This document shows, one piece after another, positions 49,410 through 57,401 of a stretch of DNA of 64,000 bases; the stretch's first letter is position 1; each line of letters starts with the position of its first letter. The position numbers and the translations under genes are program-made. Source of the DNA: JACVRN01 sp036403815 (lineage in GTDB: Bacteria > Acidobacteriota > Blastocatellia > Pyrinomonadales > Pyrinomonadaceae); contig DASWQH010000012.1 in the NCBI GenBank assembly GCA_036403815.1, forward strand, positions 62,001-126,000, written 5' to 3'. Under the pieces are notes generated by a model that was not told the DNA's origin, searched no databases, and saw nothing but the letters and a program-made list of their open reading frames with translations.

Positions 49410-50960
49410 CTAAGCGGCTTTCGCCTCTGCGACGGCAGTGTGCCGCGTAGGCTCTTGCGGTGGCGCAACCTTCATCAAAAGATAATGCATCAGGGCTGCC
49501 ACTCCGAACCCTACGAACCAGGCGTAATCATAGAGCGGCCTGAGCGCAGGGACTAAGAGTCCAATCCATGCGAAAAAGCAGCCGAGAAGTGTGGCGGCCA
49601 CAGCGCGCCAGTTCCACCCGCTTGAGTATGTGTAAACGCCCTGCGTTTTGTACAGATCGCCGAGCGCCAGTCTTTTCTGACGCACCATCCAGTAATCCGC
49701 AATCAGGACTCCGGCGATGGAGCCTAAGCCGCCTGAATAGCCTACCAGCCATTGAAAGATGTAACCCGAAGGGTCTGCCAGAAGACGCCAAGGCTGCATC
49801 AGTATGCCTATGATTCCGGTAATCAATCCGCCGAGCTTGAAGGAAATAAGGCGGGGAAAGGCGTTGGCGAAATCATTCGCGGGCGAAACCACGTTGGCAG
49901 CGATGTTAACGGCCAGCGTTGCCACGACCACCGTAAACATGGAAATGGCTATAACCCACACCTGCCCGAACTGCCCGACCACCACCATAGGATCCCACAG
50001 CTTCTCAGGCGGAATCTGCGGGTAGATAATAACTGCGGCGGAGGTAATTATCACACCCATCGCGGCGAAGACGGTCATAGTTGTCGGCAGAGCTACGACC
50101 TGTCCGATGACCTGCTCGCGCTGGCTGCGACCGAAGCGCGTGAAGTCAGGCATGTTGAGAGACAGCGTTGCCCAGTAGCCGACCATAGCCGTCAGACTTG
50201 GAACGAAAATCTTCATGAAGTCCCGCGTCGTGTGAAACTTCCCCGTGTCGTTCATCAAGTAGCCAAGCCCGTTGGCTCGCCAGATAGCCCAGCCCAAAAG
50301 TAGCGCCGTCATCACCAGCACAAACGGCGCAGCCCAGTTCTCCACCTTTCGCAGTAAATCCATGCCGCGATAGATGATGTAGATGTTGAGTCCCCAGAAG
50401 AGCAGGAACGACAGCCACTCGGTCGTCATGTGCCCGCCGAAGGGGCCGCCAAGCAGCGTGTGCCAGTTTGGAATAATCGCGCCGAAAAAAGTATTGAGAG
50501 CTTCGCCGCCAATCCATGCCTGAATACCGAACCAGCCGCAGGCTACAATAGCGCGCATCAGGGCTGGAAGATTTGACCCGTATGTGCCGTAGGCTGCACG
50601 CGCAAAGACAGGGAAGGGGATGCCGTATTTTGTGCCGGGATGGGAATTCAAAAGAATGGGAACGAGAACAATCGTGTTGCCGAGTAAGATTGTAATGAGC
50701 GCCTGCCACCAGTTCATCCCCGCCGAGATTAAACCCGAAGAGAGCATGTAAGTCGGTATGCAATGCGCCATGCTTATCCAGAGCGCGGCGTAGTTATAGG
50801 TCGTCCAATTACGCTTCGCCACGGGCACGGGCGCGAGGTCTTCGTTATAGAGCGGGCTTGATTTTATTTCGGAGTAATCACGCAGCTCTACGCGCCCGTC
50901 CGGGTGTTGTATAACTTCAGCTTCGCCGTTTCCTTCCACTGAAATCTTCTCCTGCGCCAT
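49410..50960 (-). CDS. NCS1 family nucleobase:cation symporter
   Basis: 516 residues from ATG 50960 (the preceding in-frame TTG is not used). About twelve hydrophobic helices. Family motif region NEDLAPVPVAKRNWTTYNYAALWISM, then GIPFPVFARAAYGTYGSNLPALMRA and YSGGLGSIAGVLIADYWMVRQ. Imports uracil, thymine, cytosine, allantoin or hydantoin in exchange or with Na+/H+. The cluster indicates uracil/thymine uptake. Six bases after the SIMPL gene, so co-transcribed. Confidence 0.9.
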   Translation of the reverse strand: MAQEKISVEGNGEAEVIQHPDGRVELRDYSEIKSSPLYNEDLAPVPVAKRNWTTYNYAALWISMAHCIPTYMLSSGLISAGMNWWQALITILLGNTIVLVPILLNSHPGTKYGIPFPVFARAAYGTYGSNLPALMRAIVACGWFGIQAWIGGEALNTFFGAIIPNWHTLLGGPFGGHMTTEWLSFLLFWGLNIYIIYRGMDLLRKVENWAAPFVLVMTALLLGWAIWRANGLGYLMNDTGKFHTTRDFMKIFVPSLTAMVGYWATLSLNMPDFTRFGRSQREQVIGQVVALPTTMTVFAAMGVIITSAAVIIYPQIPPEKLWDPMVVVGQFGQVWVIAISMFTVVVATLAVNIAANVVSPANDFANAFPRLISFKLGGLITGIIGILMQPWRLLADPSGYIFQWLVGYSGGLGSIAGVLIADYWMVRQKRLALGDLYKTQGVYTYSSGWNWRAVAATLLGCFFAWIGLLVPALRPLYDYAWFVGFGVAALMHYLLMKVAPPQEPTRHTAVAEAKAA

Positions 50961-50966
50961 CAATAT

Positions 50967-51746
50967 TTATTGCAGACGAAAGCTTACTGTAACTTTCGCC
51001 GAGACTGTAATCATGCCGGGAGCTATAGTCTTATTTTCTTCGTCCGAATTACCTTCACCTCCGCCAGCGCTACCTGTACTAATGCTGTTGGAATATATAC
51101 TGGTGTTGGCGTTTGCATTTCCGTAGATGTAGCCATCCTCGCGGATTGTATAAGCCCTGCCGATGGTCTGGCCTATCTCTTTCGTTAATGCTTCGGCCTT
51201 CTCACGTGCAGCCCTGATGGCAAGAGCGCGTGCCTGGTCTCTATACTTCCGCATCTCGGAGGTGCGAAATTCCAGATCGCTAAAACGATCTATCCCGGCC
51301 TTAATAATGTCTGTAAGAAAACTTTCAAAACGAGAGATGTCCTTTAGCCGTATGCCAACGGTTTTCGAGACTTGATAGCCGTCGAATATTTTTTTTGCTT
51401 CCGCCCCTCCAGTTGGATAGCCAGACGTTCTTTCATCATGATATCTCGGCTCGACGCTAATGTAGTCTGTTTGAACATCCTGTGGAGGAATATTGTACTT
51501 GCGCGTCAATTCCATAATCCGCCTGACGCTCTGGTCGTTCTGCTCTTTCGCTACCAGCAAATCCTTATCCAATTTCACAACCGACAGTGTGAAGACGACT
51601 TCATCCGGCGCAACCTTAACTTCAGCCTGGCCTGTGACGGTGATAAGAGGCAACTGCTCTGCCTGCCCCTGCGCTCTAGCCAGAGCGGCTGAGAGATGAA
51701 GCGCAAGGATAAGACAGATACTTAATCTAAGGAGTGAGTTCATCAT
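50967..51746 (-). CDS. Exported SIMPL-domain (DUF541) protein
   Basis: 259 residues. Signal peptide (residues 1-25, ending ALARAQG). The SIMPL domain LPLITVTGQAEVKVAPDEVVFTLSV, DVQTDYISVEPRYHD, and AREKAEALTKEIGQTIGRAYTI is typical; a Ser/Asn/Gly-rich loop follows near 215-240. Function of the family is poorly known (oxidative stress or membrane). Sits between the protease and NCS1 genes. Confidence 0.85.
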   Translation of the reverse strand: MMNSLLRLSICLILALHLSAALARAQGQAEQLPLITVTGQAEVKVAPDEVVFTLSVVKLDKDLLVAKEQNDQSVRRIMELTRKYNIPPQDVQTDYISVEPRYHDERTSGYPTGGAEAKKIFDGYQVSKTVGIRLKDISRFESFLTDIIKAGIDRFSDLEFRTSEMRKYRDQARALAIRAAREKAEALTKEIGQTIGRAYTIREDGYIYGNANANTSIYSNSISTGSAGGGEGNSDEENKTIAPGMITVSAKVTVSFRLQ

Positions 51747-51792
51747 TCGATTTCCGTGGCCTTCAATAGCAGGAGACGCATGCTGTCTGCGA

Positions 51793-53058
51793 TTAGATCA
51801 ATCTTCTGGTCTTTAGCTGGACTTGCAGCGTCTCGTCGCCTCTTTTTATCTTCAGGCGGTACTGCTTCCCGTCTTTCTTGAACATCTCGCGCAAATTGTG
51901 GAGCGTGTATTCGGAGGCCGCGCGACCGTCAACTTCCAGAATCACATCGTCTACTCTCAGTCCTGCCTCGGCTGCTGGCGAAGCTTCCATGATGCGCTGG
52001 ATTTTGACGAGCTTGAATTGCGGGCTATCGGAGATTAGCCCCAGCCCGCTCATGTCGAAATCAAATGCATCGCTAAAATTTTTATTCGGCTCAAGAATCA
52101 TGCGCTTGCGCGAATAGTCGAAGATGACCTTGAAGTGGCGCAGGATAAGGCCGCCGATGTTGCCCGCCGTGCCTTCTTTGGCAATGAAGCCTGCGGTCTG
52201 CGGAAAAGCCGTGACAGGCTTATTGAGCTTGAAGCGTCCAAGCTCAAGGCTATCAATGCGCCCGACCGCCAGCGAAAACTCGCCGCCGACGCCTCGCGCC
52301 TTCGTCTGAATTGTCTTCGGCACGCGCTCAAGCAGCTTATTGGCTTTGACGAATGAGGGGTGAAAGGTGATACCGAAGCCCGAGCCTGCATCAATAACAA
52401 AATCTCCCTCGATGGGTTCCAGGCCGGGTAAGGATACCTTACCGCTCACATAGGGATGATTGTAAAAAAACTTCAACGGCAGACTTTCGCCAGTGCCGGT
52501 ATAATTGAACTGTTGCGGCTCATAGAGCGTGATGAATCCGGCTGCGTAGTCAACCTCCACGACGTAGCGTTGGAAAAGCTCTGCCCCTATGATGACATCC
52601 ATGCTGCGCCCTGCGGTCGCTTCAATAGAGTCCAGAGGGATAGCCATCACCGACAGATTCTTTATCTCCACACCCGGCAAGCTGAACGTGATGCCGCTCA
52701 GACGTGAGCTTTCGACGGTGCCGCCAGCGCCCTGCGCGCGACTGTTCCCTTTGAGTTCCAGCCCCAGCTCACGCGCACGCCGCATACTGACGACAGAGGC
52801 CGCAGCGCCCGTATCGAGCGTGAACCAGAGCGGAGCGGAGCCATTCACACGCCCCTGTAGAAAGACGTGGTTGCCGTTAAGCTCAATCGGAAAACGCGAG
52901 ACCTTTGAAACATCAGTGGCGTTGAGAGCGGCGCGCTGTGCGACTCCGGGAAACAGGCTGAGCGAGCAGAGGACGAAGAACGCGAACAGGCAGAGGCACA
53001 GGCTGAAATCACGCCGCGCCTCGCACGGTCTCAGTTGTCGTTGCCTGCTCTGTCCCAT
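51793..53058 (-). CDS. Exported aspartyl protease (two retropepsin-like repeats) with PDZ domain
   Basis: 421 residues from ATG 53058, one base after the hydA stop. Hydrophobic signal region (about residues 20-43). First aspartyl repeat has FTLDTGAAASVVS (DTG); the second has FVIDAGSGFGITF (DAG variant of DTG/DSG). A PDZ domain occupies about 330-421 (ASPAAEAGLRVDDVILEVDGR). Clan AA protease, resembling periplasmic PDZ-aspartyl proteins; substrate unknown. Inclusion among pyrimidine genes is unexplained. Confidence 0.83.
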   Translation of the reverse strand: MGQSRQRQLRPCEARRDFSLCLCLFAFFVLCSLSLFPGVAQRAALNATDVSKVSRFPIELNGNHVFLQGRVNGSAPLWFTLDTGAAASVVSMRRARELGLELKGNSRAQGAGGTVESSRLSGITFSLPGVEIKNLSVMAIPLDSIEATAGRSMDVIIGAELFQRYVVEVDYAAGFITLYEPQQFNYTGTGESLPLKFFYNHPYVSGKVSLPGLEPIEGDFVIDAGSGFGITFHPSFVKANKLLERVPKTIQTKARGVGGEFSLAVGRIDSLELGRFKLNKPVTAFPQTAGFIAKEGTAGNIGGLILRHFKVIFDYSRKRMILEPNKNFSDAFDFDMSGLGLISDSPQFKLVKIQRIMEASPAAEAGLRVDDVILEVDGRAASEYTLHNLREMFKKDGKQYRLKIKRGDETLQVQLKTRRLI

Positions 53059-53059
53059 G

Positions 53060-54439
53060 TTAAATAGCAACGCACGTCCCTCGCTTCAGGAATTGTCCGT
53101 CGCCGGGCTTGCCCTTGTACTCTCCATTTTCAATTACAACCCGCCCGCGCGAGAGAACCGTCTCGACTACGCCGCGAATGCGCTTGCCTTCATAGGTGCT
53201 GTAATCCACGTTCATGTGCTGTGTCTTGACCGAAAGCGTCTGCTCTTTTTCGGGATCGAAGATGACAATGTCTGCGTCGGAGCCGATGGCTATGGTGCCT
53301 TTCTTGGGGAAGAGGCCGAACATCTTGGCCGCAGCGGTCGAGGTTAATTCGACGAAGCGGTTAAGGCTGATGCGATTCTCCACCACGCCGCCGTTGTAGA
53401 TGAGCGGCACACGATTCTCCACGCCCGGCGCTCCGTTCGGAATCTTAGAAAAATCATCCCGCCCCAACTCCTTCTGCTCCTTCATGCAGAACGGGCAGTG
53501 GTCTGTAGAGATAACCTGAAGGTCACCCATCTTCAAGCCCTTCCACAACTCTGCCTGATTCGATTTCTCACGAAGCGGCGGCGTCATCACGTACTTCGCA
53601 CCCTCGAAGTCTTCGCCGTAATCGTCAATCGAGAGGAAGAGATACTGCGGACAGGTCTCTGCAAAGGCGTTGATGCCTCTATCACGCGCCTCGCGCACTT
53701 TATTGAGCGCGTCCGCGCAGGAAAGATGCACTATGTAGACGGGCGCTTCCGCCATCTCCGCTATGGCAATGGCGCGATGCACGCCCTCTGCCTCCGCAAT
53801 CGTTGGTCTGGTCAACGCGTGATACTTTGGCGCAGTCCTGCCTGCCGCCAGAGCGCGCTTGATAATCTCGTTGATGACGACGCCGTTCTCCGCGTGCATG
53901 CAGATGAGACCGCCGCGCTCGCCCGCCGCACTCATCGCGCGAAAGATGGTCGCGTCGTCCACCAGAAACACGCCCGGATAAGCCATGAACATCTTAAAGC
54001 TGGTGATGCCTTCGTCCATCACCGTGTACATCTCTTCTATCTGGTTGTCTTCCAACTCGGTCGTGATGAGATGAAAGCCGTAATCAATCGCCGTCTTCCC
54101 CTCGGCCTTCTGGTGCCAGTTATCAACCGCCTGAAGCAGCGCCTCTCCCTTATACTGCACCGCGAAATCTATAATCGTCGTCGTCCCGCCATGCGCCGCC
54201 GCACGCGTCCCCGTCGTAAAATCATCCGCCGCAGTAGTCCCCCCAAACGGCAACTCCATGTGCGTATGCGGATCAATCCCACCCGGAATAACCAGCTTCC
54301 CCGTAGCATCAATCACGAGGTCAGCTTCCATATCCAGCTTCGCGCCGATGACCGAGACGGTCTCGCCGTCAATCAGAATATCCGCCCTGTAATCATCGAC
54401 AGCCGTCACAATGCGACCGTTACGAATGAGAGTTTTCAT
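53060..54439 (-). CDS. hydA: Dihydropyrimidinase
   Basis: 459 residues. Hydrolyses dihydrouracil/dihydrothymine to N-carbamoyl-beta-alanine or its methyl derivative. Zinc ligands GGIDPHTHMELPFGGTTAADD, carboxylated Lys in ITSFKMFMAYPG, His of CMHAENG and IVHLSCADAL, and Asp of STDHCPFC. Length and motifs fit HydA/D-hydantoinase; some members take hydantoins. Starts ATG 54439. Confidence 0.95.
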   Translation of the reverse strand: MKTLIRNGRIVTAVDDYRADILIDGETVSVIGAKLDMEADLVIDATGKLVIPGGIDPHTHMELPFGGTTAADDFTTGTRAAAHGGTTTIIDFAVQYKGEALLQAVDNWHQKAEGKTAIDYGFHLITTELEDNQIEEMYTVMDEGITSFKMFMAYPGVFLVDDATIFRAMSAAGERGGLICMHAENGVVINEIIKRALAAGRTAPKYHALTRPTIAEAEGVHRAIAIAEMAEAPVYIVHLSCADALNKVREARDRGINAFAETCPQYLFLSIDDYGEDFEGAKYVMTPPLREKSNQAELWKGLKMGDLQVISTDHCPFCMKEQKELGRDDFSKIPNGAPGVENRVPLIYNGGVVENRISLNRFVELTSTAAAKMFGLFPKKGTIAIGSDADIVIFDPEKEQTLSVKTQHMNVDYSTYEGKRIRGVVETVLSRGRVVIENGEYKGKPGDGQFLKRGTCVAI

Positions 54440-54497
54440 AGGGTCTCCATAAAAAATCCAAGATGAATGAATGTATTTGACCTTAATTCATCTAAGC

Positions 54498-54511
54498 TGC
54501 CCCGTAGGGGC
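54498..54511. repeat. REP core next to the transposase, 3' side
   Basis: GCCCCGTAGGGGC, identical to the class B core (GCCCCGTAGGGGC), ten bases from the end of the transposase gene. Confidence 0.85.
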
Positions 54512-54520
54512 TTAATGTTC

Positions 54521-54985
54521 CTAACCTTCTATAAACTCGAAAACATATTTATCATCATAAGCAACATTGAATTTCTTCAGCAGTTCTAAATATTCATCTT
54601 TAAATGATCTTCGCTGATGATGCTGTTCCTGATTCTGAATATATCTGATGACCGAATCTAATTGTGAATGTGAGTAAGAGAAAGCTCCGAAGCCTTCCTG
54701 CCAGTTGAACCTGCCTCGTATCCATCCACGATCTTTGATGAATATTGTGCTATCAGACTTAATGTCTCTGACCAGATCGGATAAAGCAATATCCGGCTTG
54801 AGTCCAAGCAGTATATGAACGTGATCCGGCATACTGTTAATCGCAATTAGCTTCTGGTTCTTGTTCCGAACAATTCCGGTTATGTATTTATGTAGCCCCT
54901 CTTTGTGTTCCTTGCTGAGCAAGTTATGTCTGCTTGCTACTGCGAATACTACCTGAATGTAAATCTGTGTGTAGGTGTTAGCCAT
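54521..54985 (-). CDS. REP-associated tyrosine transposase (IS200/Y1 family, RAYT-like)
   Basis: 154 residues, complete. HUH motif MPDHVHILLGL (His-Val-His), YTQIYIQVVFAVASRHNLL at the N-terminus, and the Tyr of VIRYIQNQEQHHQRRSF. Single-strand transposases of this type mobilise or once mobilised REP palindromes. Class B core palindromes (GCCCC-TAC-GGGGC type) lie on both sides: 54498-54511 and 55052-55068, plus a related AGCTCCTAACGGAGCT at 54999-55014. No left/right IS ends or TnpB are seen. Confidence 0.92.
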   Translation of the reverse strand: MANTYTQIYIQVVFAVASRHNLLSKEHKEGLHKYITGIVRNKNQKLIAINSMPDHVHILLGLKPDIALSDLVRDIKSDSTIFIKDRGWIRGRFNWQEGFGAFSYSHSQLDSVIRYIQNQEQHHQRRSFKDEYLELLKKFNVAYDDKYVFEFIEG

Positions 54986-54998
54986 ATGCCGAACATTT

Positions 54999-55068
54999 AG
55001 CTCCTAACGGAGCTAGTCAAGCTATTTTGTTGGCCTGGTCTATAAACATTCAGCCCCTACGGGGCTTA
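54999..55068. repeat. REP cores on the 5' side of the transposase
   Basis: AGCTCCTAACGGAGCT (54999-55014) and AGCCCCTACGGGGCTTA (55052-55068), the latter matching the class B inner core (CCCCTACGGGG). Confidence 0.85.
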
Positions 55069-55112
55069 AGACGTTCGTCAGGCTTAAGCGACCCGTTACA
55101 GTCTAATTATCA

Positions 55113-55484
55113 TCACTGTGCCCGTTTGAATGGCCCCTGCCCTTTAATCGTCAGCGTGTCTTTCTTTTTGTCTATGACGACTTCTATCTGGCTGTTCTCG
55201 GTGCCGAAGTTGCCTTTCTGGTCGTAAAGCTCAAGGGTCAGTTTGTCGCCGTCGGTTTTGATGATTCGGTATTTGCCGTCCTGTGCGAGCGGCGGGTAGC
55301 CTTTGAGGTCGAATCGGCCTCGATTGAACGTCCACTCCAGAAACCATGAATGCCCGTTGTTCTCTCCCGTCAGACGCCACATGCCCTGTATAAAATCTTC
55401 GTTCGTAGTCCTGGTAGACGTGGCGAGCTGCGCGGAAGAGAAGAGAATCAACGCGACTGTAACAAGGGGGAAAAGTCGTTTCAT
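55113..55484 (-). CDS. Hypothetical exported small protein
   Basis: 123 residues. Signal peptide at residues 1-20 (LFPLVTVALILFSSAQLA). The rest looks like a small all-beta domain: residues alternate hydrophobic/charged with repeated KYRIIKTDGDKLTLELYDQKGN and DTLTIKGQG. No family recognised; similar folds occur in lipocalin-like or META-like proteins. No neighbour gives a role. Confidence 0.7.
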   Translation of the reverse strand: MKRLFPLVTVALILFSSAQLATSTRTTNEDFIQGMWRLTGENNGHSWFLEWTFNRGRFDLKGYPPLAQDGKYRIIKTDGDKLTLELYDQKGNFGTENSQIEVVIDKKKDTLTIKGQGPFKRAQ

Positions 55485-55515
55485 AGCTCGTTGCTGCTCC
55501 TCTACATTTTAAGAA

Positions 55516-56820
55516 TCACAACTGGCTGAAAGCGTAATCCATAGCCTTTATCAATTCATCAACATTGTCTTTCGTGGAATTGAGCATCATGCCCGTGCGT
55601 ATCACGTTGCCGTAGAGACCGCCTTTGCCTATGAGCACGCCGCGCCTTTTGGTCTCTTCAAAGACACGCAAGACGGATTGCGGGTCGGGTTCTTTGGTCT
55701 CGCGGTCTTTGACCAGCTCGATGGCCTGCATCAATCCCAGGCCCCGCACGTCGCCTATAACCTGATACTTCTCCTTCAGGCCGTCCAGCCCCGCGCGCAG
55801 GTGTGCGCCGACTACAGCAGCGTTGTGTCTTAAATCTTCCTCTTCGATGACTTTTATAACGGCGAGCGCGGCGGCCATAGAGACAGGGTTGCCGCCGAAG
55901 GTGGAGAATGTCAGACCCGGATACTTGTCCGCGACTTCGGGCGTGGCCGTGGTCATGCCTATGGGGACGCCGTTGCCCATGCCTTTGGCAGAGGTGATGA
56001 TGTCAGGCTCTACATCCCAGTGCTCTATGCCGAACCACTTATCGCCCGTGCGCCCCCAGCCCGTCTGAACTTCGTCTGCGATGAAGAGGCCGCCGTGCTT
56101 GCGCGTGATTTCGACTGCGCGCTCGAAGTAACCGGGCGGAGGGACGATGAAGCCGCCGACGCCTAAGATTGGCTCGGCCATGAAGGCGGCTATCTCGCCG
56201 GTGGTGGTCGTCATAATTACTTCTTCGAGGTCTTCGGCGCAGGCCAGCCCGCATTCGGGATAGGAAAGCTTCAAGGGGCAGCGATAACAATAGGGCGCAC
56301 GAGCGTGAACGATGCCTGCGATCTGGGCGGGCAGCGCGCGCCACGTCGAATGCCCCACAGCCGTGAGCGCCGTTGCGGATCGCCCGGAATAGCTGTGACG
56401 AAGCACAACTATCTCGTGCCTTCCGGTTGCAAGCTTCGCGGCATGTATAGCCGTGTCGTCGGCTTCGGTGCCGCTATTGGTAAAGAAGGATTTCTTCAAA
56501 CGACCGGGAGTGATTTGATAAAGCTTCTCCGCAAGGTCTGCCTGCGGCTTGTTGGCGTAGAGCGTTGAAGTGTGCTGAAGCGTCTTGACCTGCTCTATAA
56601 TTGCTTCGTTCACCTTCGGATTCGCGTGGCCTATGCTGACGGTGAGCACACCGCCGAAACAATCAAGATAGCGATTGCCCTGGTCATCCCAAACATACAT
56701 GCCCTCGCCTCGCACAAGAGCGAGCGGCTCTTCGTAATAGGTTGCGACCGCCGGGAAGAGAAATTCTTTGTGCTTGCGTATGGTTTCGGATTGTTTGATG
56801 GGTTGTTCGGTAGCGCTCAT
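55516..56820 (-). CDS. Class III pyridoxal-phosphate aminotransferase (probable beta-alanine transaminase)
   Basis: 434 residues. PLP motif FIADEVQTGWGRTGDKWFG and Lys in DIITSAKGMGNGVPIGM are class III signatures; TNSGTEADDTAIHAAKLATGR is conserved. Related to alanine-glyoxylate and beta-alanine:pyruvate transaminases. In this cluster it would convert beta-alanine to malonate semialdehyde, next to an aldehyde dehydrogenase. Substrate specificity is inferred from context. Confidence 0.85.
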   Translation of the reverse strand: MSATEQPIKQSETIRKHKEFLFPAVATYYEEPLALVRGEGMYVWDDQGNRYLDCFGGVLTVSIGHANPKVNEAIIEQVKTLQHTSTLYANKPQADLAEKLYQITPGRLKKSFFTNSGTEADDTAIHAAKLATGRHEIVVLRHSYSGRSATALTAVGHSTWRALPAQIAGIVHARAPYCYRCPLKLSYPECGLACAEDLEEVIMTTTTGEIAAFMAEPILGVGGFIVPPPGYFERAVEITRKHGGLFIADEVQTGWGRTGDKWFGIEHWDVEPDIITSAKGMGNGVPIGMTTATPEVADKYPGLTFSTFGGNPVSMAAALAVIKVIEEEDLRHNAAVVGAHLRAGLDGLKEKYQVIGDVRGLGLMQAIELVKDRETKEPDPQSVLRVFEETKRRGVLIGKGGLYGNVIRTGMMLNSTKDNVDELIKAMDYAFSQL

Positions 56821-56852
56821 TTTCGGTTCCTTTGCGGTGTTGATTCTTAAAC

Positions 56853-57191
56853 TCAGCCAATGATTATTCGTAGGGCTTGTTGAAGCGTTGCGCGATCCGG
56901 TTTCTCAAGCTGTCCGAGTCGGCGCAGCACTAGCTGTTTCTCCACAGTTGCCAATACAGGTTTTATAGCTGAAGGCTTGAGCAATCCTGCTTTCTGCCAC
57001 TCGGTAATGATAGTTTCACCAATTGTCGTTGCCGATTTTATCTGGCTTGTAATAGCCATTAAGATTAAATCAAAACGAGCGGCGTTATATGCCGTCGAGC
57101 TAACTATTACTGCCGGACGCTTCTTGTTCCCTCGCTGGTCTGTAAATGGAAAAGGGATCAATACAATATCGCCGAAATTATAACTCGTCAT
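56853..57191 (-). CDS. Type II toxin, MazF/PemK family
   Basis: 112 residues from ATG 57191; the longer frame upstream overlaps the antitoxin and is not coding. NFGDIVLIPFPFTDQRGNKKRPAVIVSS is the PemK-like N-terminus. Likely an endoribonuclease acting on mRNA. Overlaps the antitoxin gene by 14 bases, so the two are co-translated. Located within the pyrimidine cluster between the aminotransferase and aldehyde dehydrogenase. Confidence 0.85.
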   Translation of the reverse strand: MTSYNFGDIVLIPFPFTDQRGNKKRPAVIVSSTAYNAARFDLILMAITSQIKSATTIGETIITEWQKAGLLKPSAIKPVLATVEKQLVLRRLGQLEKPDRATLQQALRIIIG

Positions 57192-57369
57192 AGGCAGAAT
57201 CTTCTTCGTTGTCCCAGACTTTGCTGAAAGATTCTTCAGACAACCTAGCGGCTGCTTGCACCAAGCGGCGTTCATCGCGCTGAGCGATGAAGTCAACAAA
57301 ATCTTCAACCTCGGCGATACGCTCGGGTGGTAAGTTTCTAATCTTCTCTAGCAGGGCGTCATTCGACAT
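57178..57369 (-). CDS. Antitoxin partner of the MazF-type toxin
   Basis: 63 residues, highly charged. LLEKIRNLPPERIAEVEDFVDFIAQRDERR fits the short DUF2281/VapB-like antitoxin pattern; no recognisable DNA-binding motif. Upstream of and overlapping the toxin, as in classical pairs. Confidence 0.7.
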   Translation of the reverse strand: MSNDALLEKIRNLPPERIAEVEDFVDFIAQRDERRLVQAAARLSEESFSKVWDNEEDSAYDEL

Positions 57370-57401
57370 AAATCAACCTCCGGTATTCCAGCCTTTCCTC
57401 G

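Noticed and set aside
54498..55068. A complete IS200/IS605 insertion sequence with defined ends
   Set aside because: Only the transposase and REP cores are seen; no tnpB and no target-site or end structure that would define an IS.
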